This document shows positions 16,397 to 25,731 of a stretch of DNA of 42,703 bases, piece by piece. The stretch lies in the NCBI GenBank assembly GCA_016874775.1, contig VGTJ01000025.1, positions 1-42,703 on the forward strand, given 5' to 3'. This stretch comes from Deltaproteobacteria bacterium (GTDB lineage Bacteria > Desulfobacterota > Binatia > Bin18). The notes under the pieces are model-generated. The model ran no database searches, was not told where the DNA came from, and was given only the letters and a program-made list of their open reading frames with translations. The first letter of the stretch is position 1. Each line of letters starts with the position of its first letter. A program made the position numbers and the translations under genes.

Positions 16397-17935
16397 ATGG
16401 CTAACGAAGTTGAACTCAAACTGCTGGTCCCTCCAGACGAGAGCGAGCGGCTGTTTCATCACCCCGTATTTGAGACGGTCGCTCGTCGCGAATTGCCACC
16501 TCAACAACTCCTCAGTGTCTACTACGACACACCTGACCTTGATTTGAAGAGGCATCGTATCGCCCTACGTTTGCGTCACGTTGATGGTCGCTGGATACAG
16601 ACGGTGAAGACAGAAGGCAAGGTCGCTGGTGGGTTACATGAGCGACCAGAGTGGGAAAACGAAACCGTTGAAGGCACCCCCGACCTTGCTGCTATCAGTG
16701 CGCCAACGGTTCGTGAGTTTTTTCTTGCTGAGAAAATCCGTAACACCCTGCGCCCTGTCTTTGTGACTGAGTTCGTGCGGACGAGTTCTCTCTTGGAGTT
16801 TGCCAATGGTGAGGTTATCGAACTGTCTCTTGACCAAGGCGAGATTCGCGCTGAAGGGAAACAGGTACCGCTCTGTGAAGTTGAATTAGAACTGAAGGCG
16901 GGCAATGCGGCTCGACTTTTTGAGCTTGCGCTGGCGTTGCAAGAAACGCTTGCCCTGAAGTTGGAGAACATTAGTAAAGCAGAACGTGGGTATCGGCTGC
17001 TCGTTCCTGTCGCGCTGGTCCCGGTGAAAGCGCGAGCGATTGAATTGCCTCCGGATCTTCCGGTGAGTGCTGCGCTTGTTGATATTTTGCGAAGCGAATT
17101 GATGCACTTGCAAGCGAATGAAGAGGGCGTATTGCGAGAAGAAGACCCAGAGTTTGTTCATCAGATGCGGGTGGCATTGCGTCGCATACGTTCAGCCTTG
17201 AGCGTGTTTTCTGCCCTCGTCCCGCGCGAAAAAAGTGAATCGATCCGAGCAGAGTTACGCTGGTTGACTGGCGAATTCGATGCAGTGCGGAACTGGGATG
17301 TATTTACGCTTGATACGTTACCACCCATTCTTGCGGCATTTCCTGATCACCAAGAATTAGTCTCATTGAAAATGAAGAGCGAAGGGCTTCGTCAGCAGCA
17401 GACCCAGCGGGCGCGAGAGGCAATAACGTCAAGTCGCTATCAACGCTTACTCCTGAACCTTGGTGCGTGGTTGTCTTTACAATCGTGGCGGGACACCGAT
17501 ACGCCTGATGGCGGGGAGGGCGAAGAAAAGATTTCCTCGTTTGCTACACGAGTTCTGAAAAAATGGCGTCGGCGTCTCAAAAAAAAGGGGAAAGATGTGA
17601 CGACGAGTTCTCCAGAAGAGCAGCATCAGGTGAGAATAGTCGCGAAAAAACTCCGCTATGCCGCCGAATTCTTTGCTTCTCTGTATCCACAAAAGCAGAA
17701 GCACCTGCGACGCTACCTTGAAACTTTAGCCGAAGTGCAAGAGATCCTGGGATCATTGAATGATGCAGCAACTGCAAGATTATTGTTGAGCGAGGTTGTC
17801 AAGACGATTGAAGAATTCCCACAGTCGCAAGCGCAGAGTCTTGTGCTCGGGTGGACTGGCGGCAAGAGTCAAGCGCAGCTCAAGGACCTGGAACGTGTGT
17901 GGTCGAATTTTGTCGAGCAAAAGATTTTCTGGTAA
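16397..17935 (+). CDS. CYTH-CHAD domain protein
   Basis: The protein has 512 residues. The N-terminal CYTH tunnel domain (about 1-205) starts with the ExExK signature (Glu4, Glu6, Lys8) and has YYDTPDLDL, RLRHVDGRWIQTVKTEG and LCEVELELK, all triphosphate- and metal-binding strands. The C-terminal CHAD helical bundle (about 218-505) has the conserved His and Arg rows (EFVHQMRVALRRIRSAL and HQVRIVAKKLRYAAEFF), which bind polyphosphate. Such fusions hydrolyse inorganic triphosphate or associate with polyphosphate granules. No strong ribosome-binding site is seen apart from GGAGTG 11 bases upstream inside the end of the CoA-transferase gene. SixA directly follows, a frequent partner. Confidence 0.9.
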   Translation: MANEVELKLLVPPDESERLFHHPVFETVARRELPPQQLLSVYYDTPDLDLKRHRIALRLRHVDGRWIQTVKTEGKVAGGLHERPEWENETVEGTPDLAAISAPTVREFFLAEKIRNTLRPVFVTEFVRTSSLLEFANGEVIELSLDQGEIRAEGKQVPLCEVELELKAGNAARLFELALALQETLALKLENISKAERGYRLLVPVALVPVKARAIELPPDLPVSAALVDILRSELMHLQANEEGVLREEDPEFVHQMRVALRRIRSALSVFSALVPREKSESIRAELRWLTGEFDAVRNWDVFTLDTLPPILAAFPDHQELVSLKMKSEGLRQQQTQRAREAITSSRYQRLLLNLGAWLSLQSWRDTDTPDGGEGEEKISSFATRVLKKWRRRLKKKGKDVTTSSPEEQHQVRIVAKKLRYAAEFFASLYPQKQKHLRRYLETLAEVQEILGSLNDAATARLLLSEVVKTIEEFPQSQAQSLVLGWTGGKSQAQLKDLERVWSNFVEQKIFW

Positions 17936-17972
17936 CTCTTTAGGTGAAGGATCGCAGAAAGAGGGGAATGGA

Positions 17973-18425
17973 ATGGACCTGATTCTCTGGCGACACGCCG
18001 AAGCTGAAGATGGTGTGCCTGATACTGCACGAAAGCTGACTGCAAAAGGCGAAAAACAAGCGCAAAAAGTTGCTGCTTGGCTCAAAGACCGGATTGAGTC
18101 GCCAGTACGAATCCTCGTGAGCCCTGCGGTACGCACCCAGCAAACTGCAAATGCGCTCACAAGTAAGTTCGAAACCAGTAGTGAAGTGGGCTTAAGTACA
18201 TCGGTGCAGCGACTCTTGCGCGTAGCAGGTTGCCCCAACGCGGAAGGAACAGTGATTGTCGTTGGTCACCAGCCGACACTCGGTCAAGTCGCAGCATTTC
18301 TCTTGACTGGCGAGGGTGCAGAGTGGGACGTCAAAAAAGGTGCCGTGTGGTGGTTCGAGGTTGAAGACAACGGCGGTGAACCGTATGCATCATTGCGAGC
18401 AGTGATTGCGCCCCGTGAAGCGTAA
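17973..18425 (+). CDS. sixA: SixA-like phosphohistidine phosphatase
   Basis: This 150-residue histidine phosphatase has the RHG-type motif LWRHAEAED (catalytic His8) and the second catalytic His in VIVVGHQPTLG. VSPAVRTQQTANAL carries the phosphate-binding Arg. SixA proteins remove phosphate from phosphohistidine in HPt or PTS-Ntr proteins. ATG 17973 is chosen because GAGGGGAA lies just upstream. The longer frame from 17796 overlaps the CHAD domain and is rejected. It lies between CYTH-CHAD and VOC genes with short gaps. Confidence 0.88.
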   Translation: MDLILWRHAEAEDGVPDTARKLTAKGEKQAQKVAAWLKDRIESPVRILVSPAVRTQQTANALTSKFETSSEVGLSTSVQRLLRVAGCPNAEGTVIVVGHQPTLGQVAAFLLTGEGAEWDVKKGAVWWFEVEDNGGEPYASLRAVIAPREA

Positions 18426-18443
18426 CCAAGGGAAAGAAGGACT

Positions 18444-18860
18444 ATGCGACATCGTTTTCACCTCGCGTTTCCCGTCACGGACTTACAATCCGCACGCCAG
18501 TTTTATGTCGACCTGCTCGGGTGTCGGGTCGGGCGTGAAAGCGACGTATGGATCGATTTTGACTTTTTCGACCATCAAATTACTGCACACCTCACAGAGA
18601 GTGCAAATGAATCGACAGCCGCCAATATGGTAGATGGCGACGACGTGCCAGTCCGGCATTTCGGTGTGATCCTAGAGTGGGACACCTGGCAGGCACTGGC
18701 TGATCGCCTGCAACGCCAAAACGCTGATTTTGTCATTACTCCCCATATTCGCTTCAAAGGCGAAGTCGGTGAACAGGCGACGATGTTCATCACAGATCCC
18801 AGCGGCAACGCGCTTGAGTTTAAGTCCTTCAAGGATATGAACCGAGTGTTTACTCGCTGA
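18444..18860 (+). CDS. VOC (glyoxalase/dioxygenase) superfamily protein
   Basis: A 138-residue protein has one pair of beta-alpha-beta-beta-beta modules. His6 (HLAFPVTDL), His near residue 71 (VRHFGVIL) and Glu in NALEFKSF are the usual metal ligands, and [13 protein letters not shown] is diagnostic. Members act on methylglyoxal adducts, catechols or epoxides (fosfomycin type). The reaction here is unknown. AAGGA precedes ATG 18444. It sits 18 bases after sixA, in the same operon. Confidence 0.88.
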   Translation: MRHRFHLAFPVTDLQSARQFYVDLLGCRVGRESDVWIDFDFFDHQITAHLTESANESTAANMVDGDDVPVRHFGVILEWDTWQALADRLQRQNADFVITPHIRFKGEVGEQATMFITDPSGNALEFKSFKDMNRVFTR

Positions 18861-18981
18861 ACCGGATCATGCAGAAAAGCCGGAGAACCGGTGTTTCTCA
18901 CCCTCAGGCGATGACCAACCTTGCTTTTTTGGTGAGCGATTGCTATCGCGTCGGCAGACTTTTGCCAGGAGGGGAACCACT

Positions 18982-20318
18982 ATGGAGGGAAAACATACCG
19001 GCGAGTTACGACAATTCGCCCGGATTGTCGGAGCATTGATTGTCCTTACCGGATACCGACAACGGCTTTTGCGGAAGACGTGTTGAATACAGGAGATACC
19101 GCATGGGTGCTCATCTCCACAGCTTTGGTGCTGTTTATGATGATTCCAGGGTTAGCGATGTTCTACGCTGGTCTCGTTCGTAAGCGGAATGTTCTGTCCC
19201 TCTATATGCAATGTTTTGCGTTGACCGCAATTGTGACGGTGATTTGGACTTTCTACGGTTATAGTTTGGCCTTCGATACCACCGGGATGCAGGCTGGTGA
19301 GAAAGGGTTGCATGCTTTTATTGGGAGTATGGGAAAAACATTTCTGGCTGGCATTACTCCCAACACCTTGCGGGGCTCGATTCCGGAAGTGTTGTTCTTT
19401 ATCTTTCAGGCGACATTTGCCATTATCACTCCTGGCTTGATCATCGGCGCGTTTGCCGAGCGAATGAAGTTCGCTGCGATCCTGCTGTTCTCTGCATTGT
19501 GGGTGACAATCGTTTATCTGCCGATTTGCCATATGGTGTGGTCTGGTGCTGGTTCGTACTTCGGCGACATGGGAGTGTTCGACTTTGCCGGTGGCATTGT
19601 CGTGCATATCACTGCTGGTGCATCCGCATTAGTCGCCGCGATTCTGGTGGGAAAACGTCACGGCTATCCAGAGACCCCGATGCCACCGCACAATTTGACG
19701 ATGGCATTAACCGGCACTGGCATGTTGTGGGTTGGGTGGTTTGGCTTCAACGGTGGCAGTGCGTTGGCAGCGAATGGTCAAGCCAGCATGGCGGTAGTGG
19801 TAACGCAGATTTCTCCGTGCGTTGCCGCGATTGTGTGGAGTGCGATCGAATGGATAAAAATCGGCAAACCCAGCGCTCTTGGATTGGCAACCGGAGCAAT
19901 TGCCGGTTTGGCAGCGATTACCCCCGCATCCGGCAATGTTGGTCCTGCTGGAGCGATGGTTATTGGCGCAGTCTCAAGTCTCCTTGCCTATTTTGCGGTT
20001 GCAGTGCTGAAGCGTCAGCTCGGGTACGACGATGCACTTGATGTGGTCGGTGTTCACGGTGTTGGGGGTTTGGTCGGAACGATTCTCGTGGGCATTTTTG
20101 CGTCGTCAACATTCGGCGGTGCGGTCCAAGATTTGAACATTGCCTCGCAACTCGGGGTGCAAATTTATGCTGCGGTTTTTACTGCGGTGTACAGCATAGT
20201 GGCATCGTTCATCATTTTGAAAATCGTTGATGTGCTCGTGGGACTCCGTGTACATGAAGAAGACGAATTCTCTGGACTTGATTTAGCTGAGCATGGAGAG
20301 GTGGGGTACGACCTGTAG
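18982..20318 (+). CDS. amt: Ammonium transporter Amt with frameshifted signal peptide
   Basis: The mature protein reads in one frame from 19080 to 20318 with eleven hydrophobic segments. The twin pore His residues are in GGIVVHITAG and GVHGVGGLVGT, alongside MVWSGAGSYFGDMG. Its true start appears to be ATG 18982, 8 bases after a strong AGGAGGGG. That frame gives a signal peptide (MEGKHTGELRQF, then ARIVGALIVLTG) but stops at 19086. Restoring one base near 19052 joins it to IPTTAFAED in the Amt frame, with an AFA cleavage site. Translation as written would need GTG 19080, which has no ribosome-binding site. The missing base may be a sequence error. Amt takes up ammonium, usually under NtrC and GlnK control, and no glnK is present here. 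Confidence 0.9.
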
Positions 20319-20334
20319 GAGAGAAAAAGAATGG

Positions 20335-20409
20335 GAGAACGGGAGAATGGGTGAATGGGCGATGAAGACCCGGTGGGGTGGTCGCCGGGTCTCCCTTTCG
20401 CCCGTTCTC
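20335..20409. terminator. Long hairpin between convergent amt and metH, repeat-derived
   Basis: GAGAACGGG (20335-20343) pairs with CCCGTTCTC (20401-20409), and inside it AGACCCGG (20366-20373) pairs with CCGGGTCT (20385-20392). The region is made of GAATGGG/GGAGAA-type repeats. Lying between two converging genes, it can serve as a bidirectional transcription stop, although no T-tract follows either side. Confidence 0.55.
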
Positions 20410-20422
20410 TCAGTCTTTCGAA

Positions 20423-23400
20423 TTATCCCGCCAACTGTCGCTCAAAGGCCGTCAACTCTTCTTCCAGGATACTGAAGTATTTTGCTTGTGGGTGATGGAA
20501 GACTAGCGCAGAGACTGATGCCTCAGGTTCCATCATGAAACCTTCAGTGAGATCCACACCAATTGTTTCTGTCGCCTGCAAAAGCTTGAAGAGCTTGGTT
20601 TGATCTTCTAGTCGCGGGCAGGCTGGATAACCAAAGCTGACACGGACGCCACGATAGCGAGCTTTGAAGCGCTCGCGCATGGTTAGTTCAGCCGCATCGG
20701 GAAATCCCCACATTTCTCGCAGCCGCCGATGCAGTAATTCAGCGAAGGCTTCAGCTCCTTCGATAGCAATTGCTTGTAGGGTATGGGACTTTGGATACTG
20801 CCCGTCTTGTTTATACTGCTCCGCTAACTCCCGTACACCGTGGCCGCACGTGACAGTGAACAGCGCGACGTAGTCACGCTTCCCTGAACTTTGTGGTGCG
20901 ACGAAATCGCTCAAGCACAATCCTTCTCCATGCGCTTGGCGTGGGAAATGGAACACTTCGATAACCTCAGTCCCGGTTGAGTTGTAAATCAGGATCTGGT
21001 CACCATTGGAATTGGCCGGGAAGAATTTATAGACACCACGTGCGCGCAGGAGTTTTTTGGCGAGAATCTCATCTTCTAACCCGCGCACAAGCCGATCCAA
21101 CTCGCGAGCTTTTTTGTCGCCTTGTTCGAGTAGCGTTTCTAAGTTGCCTTTGAGCCCCAAGTGCTTGCCATACAACATCGTCGGATTGATGTAGGCAAAC
21201 ACATCTTCCAGGTCGTAGTTATCGAGCACGTGCGAGCGTAAATCCGGTGGAAGAGGGATCTCATGTTCATGCGTGATTGAAGACGCTCGTGGTGCGACTA
21301 CTTCTACGACCACTGGGTTTTCCGCGGGCTTTTGTATCTGTTCGCTGAGGCGTTGGCGATCGGTGAGAATCCTGTTATTCAGTGCCGTGCGTTTCTCAGG
21401 GACCACGATCTGATTAGCCAGGTCGAGACCGTTCATGGCATCGTTGGCATAGCAAACCAACCCCTCATATTCCGGGGCGATCTTGGTGGCAGTAAAACGC
21501 GCAGTGAGTGCAGCTCCACCAACCAGGATCGGGCAACTGACTCCTGCAGTCTTCAAGTCTTGTGCCGTGACGACCATCTGCTGGGCAGATTTTACCAGCA
21601 GTCCAGACAAGCCGATCATGTCGGGTTTATGGGTTCGGTAGGCCTCAATCAGCGTTTCCGGTGGCACTTTGATACCGAGGTTGATGACCTTATAGCCGTT
21701 GTTGCCAAGAATAATTTCGACCAGATTCTTCCCGATGTCGTGGACATCTCCTTTGACAGTAGCAAGGAGGACCGAACCTTTGAGGGCATCGTCGGTTTTC
21801 TCCATGAACTGTTCGAGATGTCCGACGGCGGCTTTCATGGCTTCGGCACTCTGCAGCACTTCGGCAACGATTAACTCGTTGCTATTAAACAGACGTCCGA
21901 CTTCATCCATCCCGGCCATGAGCGGGCCATTGATGATTTCGAGAGGTCTGCGCGCTTGTAGGGCTTCGTTGAGATCATCAACTAAGCCTTCCTTTGACCC
22001 TTCGATAATACAGCGTGCTAAGCGCTCATCAAGCGGCAGGTCTTTGCGCGTATCGGTTTTTGCCTTGGTGTTCTTCTGGCGAAAATGAGCCGCGAATGCA
22101 GCAACTGGATCATTGCCGCGCCAGTAGATCAGGTCTTCAGAGAGATGGCGTTCCTCTTCAGGAATCGAAGCGTAGCGTTCGAGCTTCTCGCTGTTGACGA
22201 TTGCCATGTCGAGGCCAGCTTTGACGCAGTGGTACAAGAACACCGAGTTCAGCACTTCACGTCCAGCCGGAGGCAAGCCGAAGGAGACGTTACTAATACC
22301 GAGAATGGTTTTACATTCCGGGAAGGTCTCTTTAATCAAACGAACGCCTTCAATGGTTTCTTCACCAGCACCAATGTAGTTCTGGTCACCGGTGCCAAGC
22401 GGAAATACCAACGGATCAAAAATCAGGTCTTCTGCGGGAACACCATATTTGCGTGTCAATAAGTCGTAGCTGCGTTTCGCGACTTCAAGTTTACGCTTGC
22501 GCGTGACGGCCATACCTTGGACAGGGTCTTCATCAATACAGCCGACAACGACTGCAGCGCCGTACTTTCTAATCAACGGCACGACTTTTTCAAATCGCTC
22601 TTCACCATCTTCGAGGTTAATCGAGTTGATAATCGCTTTGCCCTGCGAGCGTTTCAATGACTCTTCGATCACACGAGCATCGGTGGAGTCGATCATCAGC
22701 GGCACTTTGATCTTCTTCACCAACAGATCGAGAAACTTGGTCATGTCAGCGAGTTCGTCACGGTCAGGATCAGCCAAGCAGACATCGACAACTTGAGCAC
22801 CACCGCGGACCTGGCGTCGACCAATTTCCGTGCCTTCTTCAAAAGCACCAGCAATGATCAGTTCTTTGAATTTGCGTGAGCCGATGACGTTGGTGCGTTC
22901 ACCGACCAGCACTGGTCGCTTGTCTTCTTCAATCGTGAGCGGCTCTAAGCCTGTCACCACACTGCGGCGAGGCGCTTGAGTCATGCGTGGCTTCTTGCCG
23001 TCGAGCATCTGCGCGAGCAAACGCAAATGCTCCGGCGTAGTGCCACAGCAACCACCAAGCGTGTTGATCCAACCTTGATCAACAAAGCGCTCCAGCTTTG
23101 CCGCGATCATTTCCGGACTTTCGTTGTAGCGACCTTCCTCGTCTGGCAGACCAGCATTCGGCATACACAACACCGGGAAGCGTGAAATCTGTGACAAGGT
23201 GCGAATATGGTCGGTCATGAAATCTGGACCAGTCGCGCAGTTGAGCCCAAAGGCGAGCAAATCGTTGTGCGCTAACGAGACGTAGAGAGCTTCGATCCCT
23301 TGCCCTGCGAGCATTGTCCCCATGGTCTCGATCGTGCCAGAGATAATTAACGGCGCACTGATACCAGTTTTGTGGAAAGCCTCGTGAACGCCAATGATTC

Positions 23401-23950
23401 CAGCTTTCAGGTTTAAGGTGTCCTGCGCAGTTTCAAGGATTAATAAATCAGCGCCGCCAAGCAGTAGCCCTTCGGCCTGCTCAGCGTAAGCCTCGCGCAT
23501 TTGGTCAAAGGTTGCACCACCGATCACCGAAATTGGCTTGGTGGTAGGACCCATCGATCCACAAACAAAGCGCGGCTTCGCTGGGGTGCTGTAGCGTTGA
23601 GCCACCTCTTTGGCAAGGCGAGCGGCTGCCTGGTTAATTTCCAACGCTCTGTCTTGAAGGCCAAATTCGGCAAGGACAATTCGTGTTGCCCCAAACGTAT
23701 CGGTCTCGACGATGTCAGAACCAGCTTGGAGAAAGCTTTCGTGAATGTTGGCAATAATATGTGGGCGCGTGATAGCGAGATATTCATTACAATTCTCGTA
23801 TTGCGGGCCGCCGAAGTCATCAGCCGTAAGATGTTTCGCGAAGATGGAGGTTCCCATCGCACCATCAAACAAAAGAATACGCTCTCGCATGAGTAAGAGC
23901 AGATCCTTGGCGCTTGTAGAAGAAGAGGGTGTAGTAACTAATTTTGCCAT
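20423..23950 (-). CDS. metH: Cobalamin-dependent methionine synthase
   Basis: The protein has 1175 residues from ATG 23950 and all four modules. These are homocysteine binding (zinc Cys238 in NCATGP and Cys301/302 in GGCCGT), methyltetrahydrofolate binding (GERTNVIGSRKFKEL, then the pterin barrel to about 640), the B12 cap and Rossmann domain with GDVHDIGKN (734-742, cobalt-ligating His737), and the SAM reactivation domain (RGVRVSFGYPACP). It methylates homocysteine to methionine. The reading frame is open to 23992, but a terminator lies across 23991-24020, so a start at 23950 or 23962 is preferred. No cobalamin riboswitch was recognised upstream. Confidence 0.95.
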   Translation of the reverse strand: MAKLVTTPSSSTSAKDLLLLMRERILLFDGAMGTSIFAKHLTADDFGGPQYENCNEYLAITRPHIIANIHESFLQAGSDIVETDTFGATRIVLAEFGLQDRALEINQAAARLAKEVAQRYSTPAKPRFVCGSMGPTTKPISVIGGATFDQMREAYAEQAEGLLLGGADLLILETAQDTLNLKAGIIGVHEAFHKTGISAPLIISGTIETMGTMLAGQGIEALYVSLAHNDLLAFGLNCATGPDFMTDHIRTLSQISRFPVLCMPNAGLPDEEGRYNESPEMIAAKLERFVDQGWINTLGGCCGTTPEHLRLLAQMLDGKKPRMTQAPRRSVVTGLEPLTIEEDKRPVLVGERTNVIGSRKFKELIIAGAFEEGTEIGRRQVRGGAQVVDVCLADPDRDELADMTKFLDLLVKKIKVPLMIDSTDARVIEESLKRSQGKAIINSINLEDGEERFEKVVPLIRKYGAAVVVGCIDEDPVQGMAVTRKRKLEVAKRSYDLLTRKYGVPAEDLIFDPLVFPLGTGDQNYIGAGEETIEGVRLIKETFPECKTILGISNVSFGLPPAGREVLNSVFLYHCVKAGLDMAIVNSEKLERYASIPEEERHLSEDLIYWRGNDPVAAFAAHFRQKNTKAKTDTRKDLPLDERLARCIIEGSKEGLVDDLNEALQARRPLEIINGPLMAGMDEVGRLFNSNELIVAEVLQSAEAMKAAVGHLEQFMEKTDDALKGSVLLATVKGDVHDIGKNLVEIILGNNGYKVINLGIKVPPETLIEAYRTHKPDMIGLSGLLVKSAQQMVVTAQDLKTAGVSCPILVGGAALTARFTATKIAPEYEGLVCYANDAMNGLDLANQIVVPEKRTALNNRILTDRQRLSEQIQKPAENPVVVEVVAPRASSITHEHEIPLPPDLRSHVLDNYDLEDVFAYINPTMLYGKHLGLKGNLETLLEQGDKKARELDRLVRGLEDEILAKKLLRARGVYKFFPANSNGDQILIYNSTGTEVIEVFHFPRQAHGEGLCLSDFVAPQSSGKRDYVALFTVTCGHGVRELAEQYKQDGQYPKSHTLQAIAIEGAEAFAELLHRRLREMWGFPDAAELTMRERFKARYRGVRVSFGYPACPRLEDQTKLFKLLQATETIGVDLTEGFMMEPEASVSALVFHHPQAKYFSILEEELTAFERQLAG

Positions 23951-23990
23951 AGGCCTCATCATATCGACCCGCTCGGCGAGAATAAAGAGC

Positions 23991-24020
23991 AAAAAAAGGG
24001 GCGTTTGTTAGAACGCCCCT
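23991..24020 (-). terminator. Rho-independent terminator after the glycine-zipper lipoprotein gene
   Basis: On the minus strand a perfect 9-bp stem (AGGGGCGTT and AACGCCCCT, 24020-24012 and 24005-23997) with a 6-base loop is followed by at least six T (23996-23991). It ends transcription of the lipoprotein/OmpA pair just before metH, which starts only about 30-40 bases later. Confidence 0.9.
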
Positions 24021-24060
24021 GTGTAAGCAAGTAGAAGGGAGGGAAAACCCTTAGCAGAGG

Positions 24061-24456
24061 TTAGTAACGGTCATAGTCACGATCATAACTACGGGAACAT
24101 CGGTCGTAACTGCGCGAATCATAATCGTCATCATACGACCGATTTCTGCGCAGGTCATCAATTTCGCGCCGTTGTCGCTCAAGTTCGCGCCGTTGCTCTT
24201 CTGCTTCGCGTGTTTGCGCTTCTTGTCGTTGATATTGTCCTTCCATTTGGTCACCAAGGGCAGCACCACCAAGCGCTCCAAGTCCACCACCGATTAACGC
24301 GCCTCGTCCCGGACGTCCGAGCGCACTCCCAATGATAGCTCCGGTTCCCGCACCCAAGACACCACCGGTAAGGGTTGACCGCTCGCGCTGGGTCATTGGA
24401 GCCGAACAGCCACCAAGTAAGGCAGCAAGGCTAAGTACGCTAATCAATCGTTTCAT
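24061..24456 (-). CDS. Glycine-zipper lipoprotein (paralogue 2)
   Basis: The protein has 131 residues. Lipobox LLGGC (Cys17) is followed by SAPMTQRERSTLTGG, a glycine zipper (GAGTGAIIGSALGRPGRGALIGGGLGALGGAALG), a Gln/Glu/Arg coiled coil (QRQEAQTREAEEQRRELERQ) and a Tyr/Asp/Arg/Ser repeat tail (RSYD-like units up to YDRDYDRY). AGGAGG lies 9 bases before ATG 24456. The architecture matches the lipoprotein at 9796-10161. It is the second gene of a two-gene unit with the OmpA gene at 24522 and ends at a clear terminator. Confidence 0.85.
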   Translation of the reverse strand: MKRLISVLSLAALLGGCSAPMTQRERSTLTGGVLGAGTGAIIGSALGRPGRGALIGGGLGALGGAALGDQMEGQYQRQEAQTREAEEQRRELERQRREIDDLRRNRSYDDDYDSRSYDRCSRSYDRDYDRY

Positions 24457-24521
24457 GGACGTATCCTCCTCTTTCTATGAGAGACGGTTCTTATCTGAAT
24501 CAGTCTGCTGTTGTGTCTGCG

Positions 24522-25424
24522 TTAGTTTTCGATGACAACTTCCACACGTCGGTTCTTGGCGCGTCCGCTGGGGTTGTCAGAGCCGTCAGCGTTAGTATTC
24601 GGAGCAACCGGGTACTTCTCGCCATAGCCACGTGCGGAGAGCTTGCTGTCAGCGACACCGTTATACGCGAGTTCGTGCGCGACAGTCTGAGCGCGATTCT
24701 GAGAAAGCGTCATATTGAAGGGCTCACTACCAATCGCATCAGCATGTCCTTCGATCGATACACGGCGGTTGTTTGCACGTTTCTTCAGCACGTTGGCGAT
24801 GTAGGCAACTTTATCTTGTGCACTATTTGTGAGATTCGCTTTTTTATATTCAAATAGCACGTCAGGAAGGTTGACGACGACGCCCCGCTCAGTCTCGCGG
24901 GCGTCTAAGCGTTTGCGTTTCAGTTCTTCGATCAACTGTCGGTTGCGGGCAATTTCCTGCCGCTGGTTTTCGAGCACCTGATCGTGTTCGTCGAGCGTAG
25001 CGTCTTGTCCCTCAACCTGTCGTCCCGCCACATATCCACCGAGAGCGCCAAGGCCGCCGCCAATGAGGGCGCCACGACCAGCTCTGCCTTTATGACTGCC
25101 GATAATGGCACCACTTCCCGCACCAAGAACAGCACCAGTGATAGCTCCCATCGTCGATTTACTCATGCCAAAAGGCGTGCCGTAAGCGTTTGGGGAGCGC
25201 GAGCTGTACGGTGACTGCGTTCGAGGTTCAGGCGTACGATACGATGGTTGTTCTTCACGCTCCTCCCGATCGTAACGATCATAGTCTCGATCTTGATAAC
25301 GATCGGAGGTGCGCGAAGTTCCCCGCTCATAGTCGTAACTCTGCGCAAAGACTGGAACCGACGAGGTCAGCATGAAACCGAGGGTCAGTCCGGAGACAGT
25401 TCGCACAGTATCTGAACGTTTCAT
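24522..25424 (-). CDS. OmpA-family protein with glycine zipper (paralogue 2)
   Basis: The protein has 300 residues with a type I signal peptide (MKRSDTVRTVSGLTLGFMLT, cleavage after VFA), so it is soluble periplasmic rather than lipidated like its paralogue at 9061. A Tyr/Arg/Asp/Pro-rich linker (about 30-85) precedes a glycine zipper (MGAITGAVLGAGSGAIIG, then GALIGGGLGALGGYVAG), a coiled coil, and a C-terminal OmpA domain with RETERGVVVNLPDVLFEY, IEGHADAIGS, MTLSQNRAQTV and GRAKNRRVEVVIEN. The last 130 residues are close to paralogue 1. The Thr-Asp of GHTDS is Ala-Asp here, but the peptidoglycan-binding Asp and Arg are kept. It is upstream of the lipoprotein gene, the reverse of the order at 9-10 kb. 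Confidence 0.9.
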   Translation of the reverse strand: MKRSDTVRTVSGLTLGFMLTSSVPVFAQSYDYERGTSRTSDRYQDRDYDRYDREEREEQPSYRTPEPRTQSPYSSRSPNAYGTPFGMSKSTMGAITGAVLGAGSGAIIGSHKGRAGRGALIGGGLGALGGYVAGRQVEGQDATLDEHDQVLENQRQEIARNRQLIEELKRKRLDARETERGVVVNLPDVLFEYKKANLTNSAQDKVAYIANVLKKRANNRRVSIEGHADAIGSEPFNMTLSQNRAQTVAHELAYNGVADSKLSARGYGEKYPVAPNTNADGSDNPSGRAKNRRVEVVIEN

Positions 25425-25545
25425 CGTGTTCTTTTCTCCTCCCTTCTCGCGACGGGTTCTCGTGTAGCGAGAAGTAGTGAGAAAAACACGACCCAAGCGG
25501 AAAAGTTGCTCTGGGTTACGGATGGGGAAAAAAGCTGCCGGTCTT

Positions 25546-25634
25546 TGTCATTCTGAGGAGTGTCGCGACGAAGAATCTCTCCTCATTCCACTCCCTTTCA
25601 GTATGAGAGATTCTTCACTTCGTGCAGAATGACA
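25546..25634. repeat. Interspersed palindromic repeat, GTCATTCTGAG family
   Basis: The left arm TGTCATTCTGAGGAGTGTCG continues to GAAGAATCTCTC. The right arm GAGAGATTCTTCACTTCGTG ends CAGAATGACA at 25634 and is the imperfect inverse. It is related in design, but not in sequence, to the GTCATTGCGAG family elsewhere in the window. Confidence 0.8.
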
Positions 25635-25703
25635 TGTTCGTGACAATGCTCGGAGCGATGCCGCATGTCTTTGTAGGATTGTTCGCCAACAGGTTCGTCT
25701 TTC

Positions 25704-25731
25704 GTAGGGGCGTCGCATGCGACGCCCCTAC
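25704..25731. repeat. Perfect 28-bp palindrome (GTAGGGGCGTCGCA type)
   Basis: The half-site GTAGGGGCGTCGCA is followed directly by its inverse with no spacer. It belongs to a dispersed repeat type rather than to a promoter or operator of the nearby genes, from which it is over 30 bases away. Confidence 0.85.

Noticed and set aside
18921-18949. Promoter TTGCTT-N17-TATCGC or sigma-54 site upstream of amt
   Set aside because: The -10 match is poor, and the GG/GC spacing of the nearby CGGCAG...TTGC is one base short of the sigma-54 consensus.
23951-24060. Cobalamin riboswitch before metH
   Set aside because: The space is only about 100 bases, holds a terminator hairpin and shows no B12-box-like sequence.
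25704-25731. Replication origin or operator
   Set aside because: It is a perfect palindrome of a dispersed repeat type, with no DnaA boxes or AT-rich unwinding region nearby.
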